Assembly (NCBI GenBank): GCA_021806745.1
Contig: JAJZQS010000010.1
Location: 1-41,820, forward strand
Length of the DNA stretch: 41,820 bases
From: a bacterium
GTDB taxonomy: Bacteria; Elusimicrobiota; Elusimicrobia; UBA1565; UBA9628
Reading direction: 5' to 3'
The stretch's first letter is position 1. Each line of letters starts with the position of its first letter. The notes beneath the pieces are model-generated. The model was not told where the DNA came from and searched no databases. It saw only the letters and a program-made list of their open reading frames with translations. Of the stretch, positions 39,638-41,820 are shown piece after piece. The position numbers and the translations under genes are program-made.

Positions 39638-41116
39638 ATGATTAAATTCGGCACCTCGGGCTGGCGCGGCGTGATCTCGGACGAGTTCACCTTCGCCAAC
39701 GTCCGCCGCGTCGCGCACGCGGCCGCGGGCAGCGTCAAGGAGAGCGTGGACGTCGGCTACAACAGCGACGACTACCGCCAGTTCCTGAAGGGAGCGGCTC
39801 CCAGCCGCGTGCCGACCGTCGTCGTCGGCTACGACACGCGCTTCCAGTCCGAGGATTTCGCGCGGGAGGTCGCGGCGGTGTTCGCCGCCGACGGCGTGCG
39901 CACGCTGTTTTCCGCCTCGGATTTGCCCACGCCGGCGGCCGCCTGGGCGGTGCTGGCGCACAAGGCGGTGGGCGGGGTCATGATCACGGCCTCGCACAAC
40001 CAGAGCCATTACAACGGGCTGAAGTGGATGCCCTATTGGGGCGGCGCGGCCTCGCCGACGGTGACCGGGGAACTGGAGCGGCGCGTGGACTTGCTCGGCG
40101 AGCACGCGGTCAAGACGATGCCCGAGGAGCGCGCGGTCAAGGAGTCCTGGTTCGAGACCGTGGACTTCCGCAAGTCGTATTTCGATCAGTTGGAGAGCCT
40201 GCTCGATGTCAAGGCGATCCGCAAGGCGAAGTTGTCCGTGGCCGTCGACGCGATGCACGGCTCGGGGCGGCTGTATCTGCGGCCGTTCCTGGAGGAGCGC
40301 CTGGGCGTGACGGTGGCGGCCATCCGCGAAAACCGCGATGTGCTGTTCGGCGGCGCCTCGCCGGAGCCCTCGCCGGAGGCCTCGGCGCCGCTGGCCGAAC
40401 TGGTCAAGAAGGGAAAGCTCGACCTGGGGCTGGCCTGCGACGGAGACGCCGACCGCTTCGGCGTCATCGACGCCGGCGGCGAGTGGATTTCGCCCAACGA
40501 CGTGATCGCGCTGGCCTACGAACACTTGGCCGCGCGCCGCGGCCTCAAGGGCAAGGCCGCGCGCTCGGTGATGACCTCGCATTTCGTCGACGCCGTGGCC
40601 AAGTCCCACGGCTCGGAGACGCGCGAGACCCCGGTGGGCTTCAAGTTCCTGGGCGAACTGCTGCGCACCGGCCAGTTCCTTCTGGCCGGCGAGGAGTCCG
40701 GCGGTCTGTCCATCCGCGGCCACGTGCCTGAGAAAGACGGCATCTTGGCCGGACTGCTGATGCTGGAGATGGTCGCCTGCGAGGGCAAGACGCTTACGGC
40801 CGTGCGCGAGCGCCTGCACAAGAAGCTCGGACACTTCCACAACGCCCGCGTCAGCCAGCCCGTGGAGCGCGTGCGCCAGATCTCGGAGCTCGAAGGCCGC
40901 CTGCGCGCCAAGCCGCCGCTGGAACTGGCCGGGGGCTCGGTGTGGCGCGTCGACCAGAGCGACGGCTTCAAGTTCATCCTGCGCGACGGTTCTTGGTTGG
41001 GACTGCGCAGTTCCGGGACCGAGTCGGCGTTCAGGCTTTACGCCGAGGCGTCGACTCCCAAGCGCTTGCATGAGCTCTTGGATGCCGGGCGCAAGCTGGC
41101 GCAGGGAAAGTTCTAA
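39638..41116 (+). CDS. Phosphoglucomutase/phosphomannomutase family enzyme
   Basis: The ATG at 39638 (MIKFGTSGWRGVISDEFTFA) gives 492 residues; the frame is open upstream to 39374, but family homology starts here. The phosphoserine loop is ITAS119HNQSHYNGLKWMP. The Mg-binding loop is D268-GDAD-R273, with FGVIDAGGEW after it, and the sugar-binding loop is GEESGGLSIRGHVPEKDG. RSSGTES near the C-terminus binds phosphate. It interconverts hexose 1- and 6-phosphates for glycan and envelope synthesis. The sugar (glucose, mannose or glucosamine) cannot be decided by eye. TTGACC (39603-39608) and TAGGAT (39627-39632) with an 18-bp spacer lie 5 nt before the ATG, again a leaderless pattern. Confidence 0.93.
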   Translation: MIKFGTSGWRGVISDEFTFANVRRVAHAAAGSVKESVDVGYNSDDYRQFLKGAAPSRVPTVVVGYDTRFQSEDFAREVAAVFAADGVRTLFSASDLPTPAAAWAVLAHKAVGGVMITASHNQSHYNGLKWMPYWGGAASPTVTGELERRVDLLGEHAVKTMPEERAVKESWFETVDFRKSYFDQLESLLDVKAIRKAKLSVAVDAMHGSGRLYLRPFLEERLGVTVAAIRENRDVLFGGASPEPSPEASAPLAELVKKGKLDLGLACDGDADRFGVIDAGGEWISPNDVIALAYEHLAARRGLKGKAARSVMTSHFVDAVAKSHGSETRETPVGFKFLGELLRTGQFLLAGEESGGLSIRGHVPEKDGILAGLLMLEMVACEGKTLTAVRERLHKKLGHFHNARVSQPVERVRQISELEGRLRAKPPLELAGGSVWRVDQSDGFKFILRDGSWLGLRSSGTESAFRLYAEASTPKRLHELLDAGRKLAQGKF

Positions 41117-41140
41117 GCGATCGCCTCATAAAATCGTCCC

Positions 41141-41172
41141 TTGACCCGATACCTAGGTATAGGGTCTATAAT
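41141..41172 (+). promoter_or_regulatory. merR-merT promoter with MerR-type operator
   Basis: TTGACC (41141-41146) and TATAAT (41167-41172) are 20 bp apart, the over-long spacing that MerR-family activators correct by DNA distortion. Between and overlapping them is a 24-bp dyad: GACCC, one base, ATACCTAGGTAT, one base, GGGTC, with a single mismatched pair. The ATG of merR follows after 6 nt. Confidence 0.85.
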
Positions 41173-41178
41173 GAGGTC

Positions 41179-41598
41179 ATGAGCGGACCCCTGACCGCCG
41201 GCCGCCTCGCGCGTCGCGCCGGCGTGAATATTCAGACCGTCCGATATTACGAGAGGCGCGGGCTCCTGGCCCCCGAGCGGCGCACCCCGTCGGGCTATCG
41301 GCTCTATGGGCCGCAGGCCGTGCGGGTCATCCGCTTCGTCAAGAACGCGCAGGCGTTGGGCTTCACCCTCGATGAAATATCCAAGCTCCTGCGCCTGCGC
41401 GTCGACCGGAAAAGCCGCTGCGCGTCGGTCCAGCGGCGGGCCCGGGCGCGGCTGGCTCTGGTGCGCGAAAAGCTCGCGGGATTGCGCGCGATCGAAAGCA
41501 CCCTGCGTCGGCTGCTCAAGACCTGCGCCGCGCGCGGGACCACGGACTTGTGCCCGATTCTCGAAAGTCTCGAATCAAGGAGGTCGTTCCATGGATAG
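41179..41598 (+). CDS. merR: Mercury-responsive MerR-family regulator
   Basis: The 139-residue product begins with a MerR winged helix (LTAGRLARRAGVNIQTVRYY, ERRGLLAPERRTPSGYRLYG) and a dimer helix. Three Cys, C81, C116 and C125, match the Hg(II) ligands of classical MerR in position and in the C-x8-C spacing (TCAARGTTDLC). Two subunits bind one Hg(II) and switch the operator from repression to activation. Unlike Tn501/Tn21, merR here is in the same direction as and overlaps merT, so it controls an operon containing itself. The start lies 6 nt after TATAAT without a ribosome binding site. Confidence 0.93.
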   Translation: MSGPLTAGRLARRAGVNIQTVRYYERRGLLAPERRTPSGYRLYGPQAVRVIRFVKNAQALGFTLDEISKLLRLRVDRKSRCASVQRRARARLALVREKLAGLRAIESTLRRLLKTCAARGTTDLCPILESLESRRSFHG

Positions 41599-41820
41599 AA
41601 AATTTTCCGTCATCGCGGCGCTGGCTTCGGCCGGGCTCGCCTCGGCCTGCTGCCTGGGCCCGCTGCTTCTGACCGGCCTGGGGCTGGGAAGCCTGGGGCT
41701 GGCCGCGGGTCTGGCGAAATACCGACCGCTCTTCCTGGCGTCGACCGGGATCATCCTCGCCGTCGCGTTCTACCAGACCTACCGCAAGCGCGAGGTCCCC
41801 TGCGCCGACGGGAGCTGCGA
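41591..41820 (+). CDS. merT: Mercuric ion transporter MerT, N-terminal part (runs off the window)
   Basis: An ATG at 41591 overlaps the merR stop by 8 bp (AGGAGGTCG lies just upstream) and reads 76 codons to the window end without a stop. The protein starts MDRKFSVIAALASAGLASAC with the vicinal pair C20-C21 in the first helix (ACCLGPLLLTGLGLG). A second helix follows (YRPLFLASTGIILAVAF), then C71 and C76 in the cytoplasmic loop (VPCADGSC). This is the MerT pattern: Hg(II) passes from periplasmic MerP to the first Cys pair and on to the loop pair, then to MerA. The third helix and any merP or merA lie beyond the window. Confidence 0.9.
   Translation, partial: MDRKFSVIAALASAGLASACCLGPLLLTGLGLGSLGLAAGLAKYRPLFLASTGIILAVAFYQTYRKREVPCADGSC

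Overview
The window is a GC-rich bacterial chromosome segment of a diderm: it encodes a TolC/RND tripartite metal efflux system, many exported proteins and a bacterial core block. The gene order hrcA-grpE-dnaK-dnaJ, rsmE, mtaB, HIT protein, rpsU-dnaG-rpoD, together with many Ala/Pro-rich exported proteins, reminds me of the Elusimicrobiota. That assignment is from memory and is tentative; no rRNA is present to confirm it.

Layout. (1) 1-323: two minus-strand genes, a lipoprotein cut by the window edge and a shortened DsrE-like protein. (2) 415-7351: a consensus sigma70 promoter, a Cys-rich exported ORF, a small secreted protein, a DUF2231 membrane protein and an overlapping cusC-cusB-cusA-type heavy-metal efflux operon. 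(3) 7383-14038: a beta-carbonic anhydrase, three minus-strand exported or membrane proteins (two are tandem paralogues), a DUF6986 protein and a class-A-type serine hydrolase. (4) 14094-15835: Hsp20 and a YqjM-type Old Yellow Enzyme, divergent around a CIRCE-like operator. (5) 15839-23309: an exported phospholipase-D-like protein, an RlmI-type methyltransferase, a cold-shock protein, an AmgK-RapZ(C) fusion with MurU (cell-wall sugar recycling), a cupredoxin and an orphan histidine kinase. (6) 23398-28116: the HrcA-controlled chaperone operon. (7) 28135-33396: a small membrane protein, a GNAT acetyltransferase, RsmE with a coupled membrane protein, an AAA/DUF4143 ATPase that looks inserted, MtaB and a HIT protein. 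(8) 33440-37439: the macromolecular-synthesis operon rpsU-dnaG-rpoD, with an internal terminator and a short coupled leader ORF before dnaG. (9) 37444-41116: a TM-helix channel-like protein, two exported proteins and a phosphohexomutase. (10) 41141-41820: merR with its operator, and the start of merT.

Three regulatory themes recur. First, two operators upstream of hrcA and hsp20 have CIRCE geometry (9-N9-9) but a changed core, GCAGTC/GACTGC instead of GCACTC/GAGTGC; both sit directly downstream of a sigma70 -10 box. Second, at about fourteen genes a -10-like hexamer lies 5-7 nt upstream of the start codon, which predicts leaderless mRNAs. One of these, mtaB, appears to begin at a non-canonical ATC. 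Third, internal genes in operons are coupled by ATGA/GTGA overlaps.

Metal handling brackets the window, with a Cus/Czc efflux operon at the left and a mercury operon at the right. No CRISPR array, tRNA, rRNA or insertion sequence was seen.
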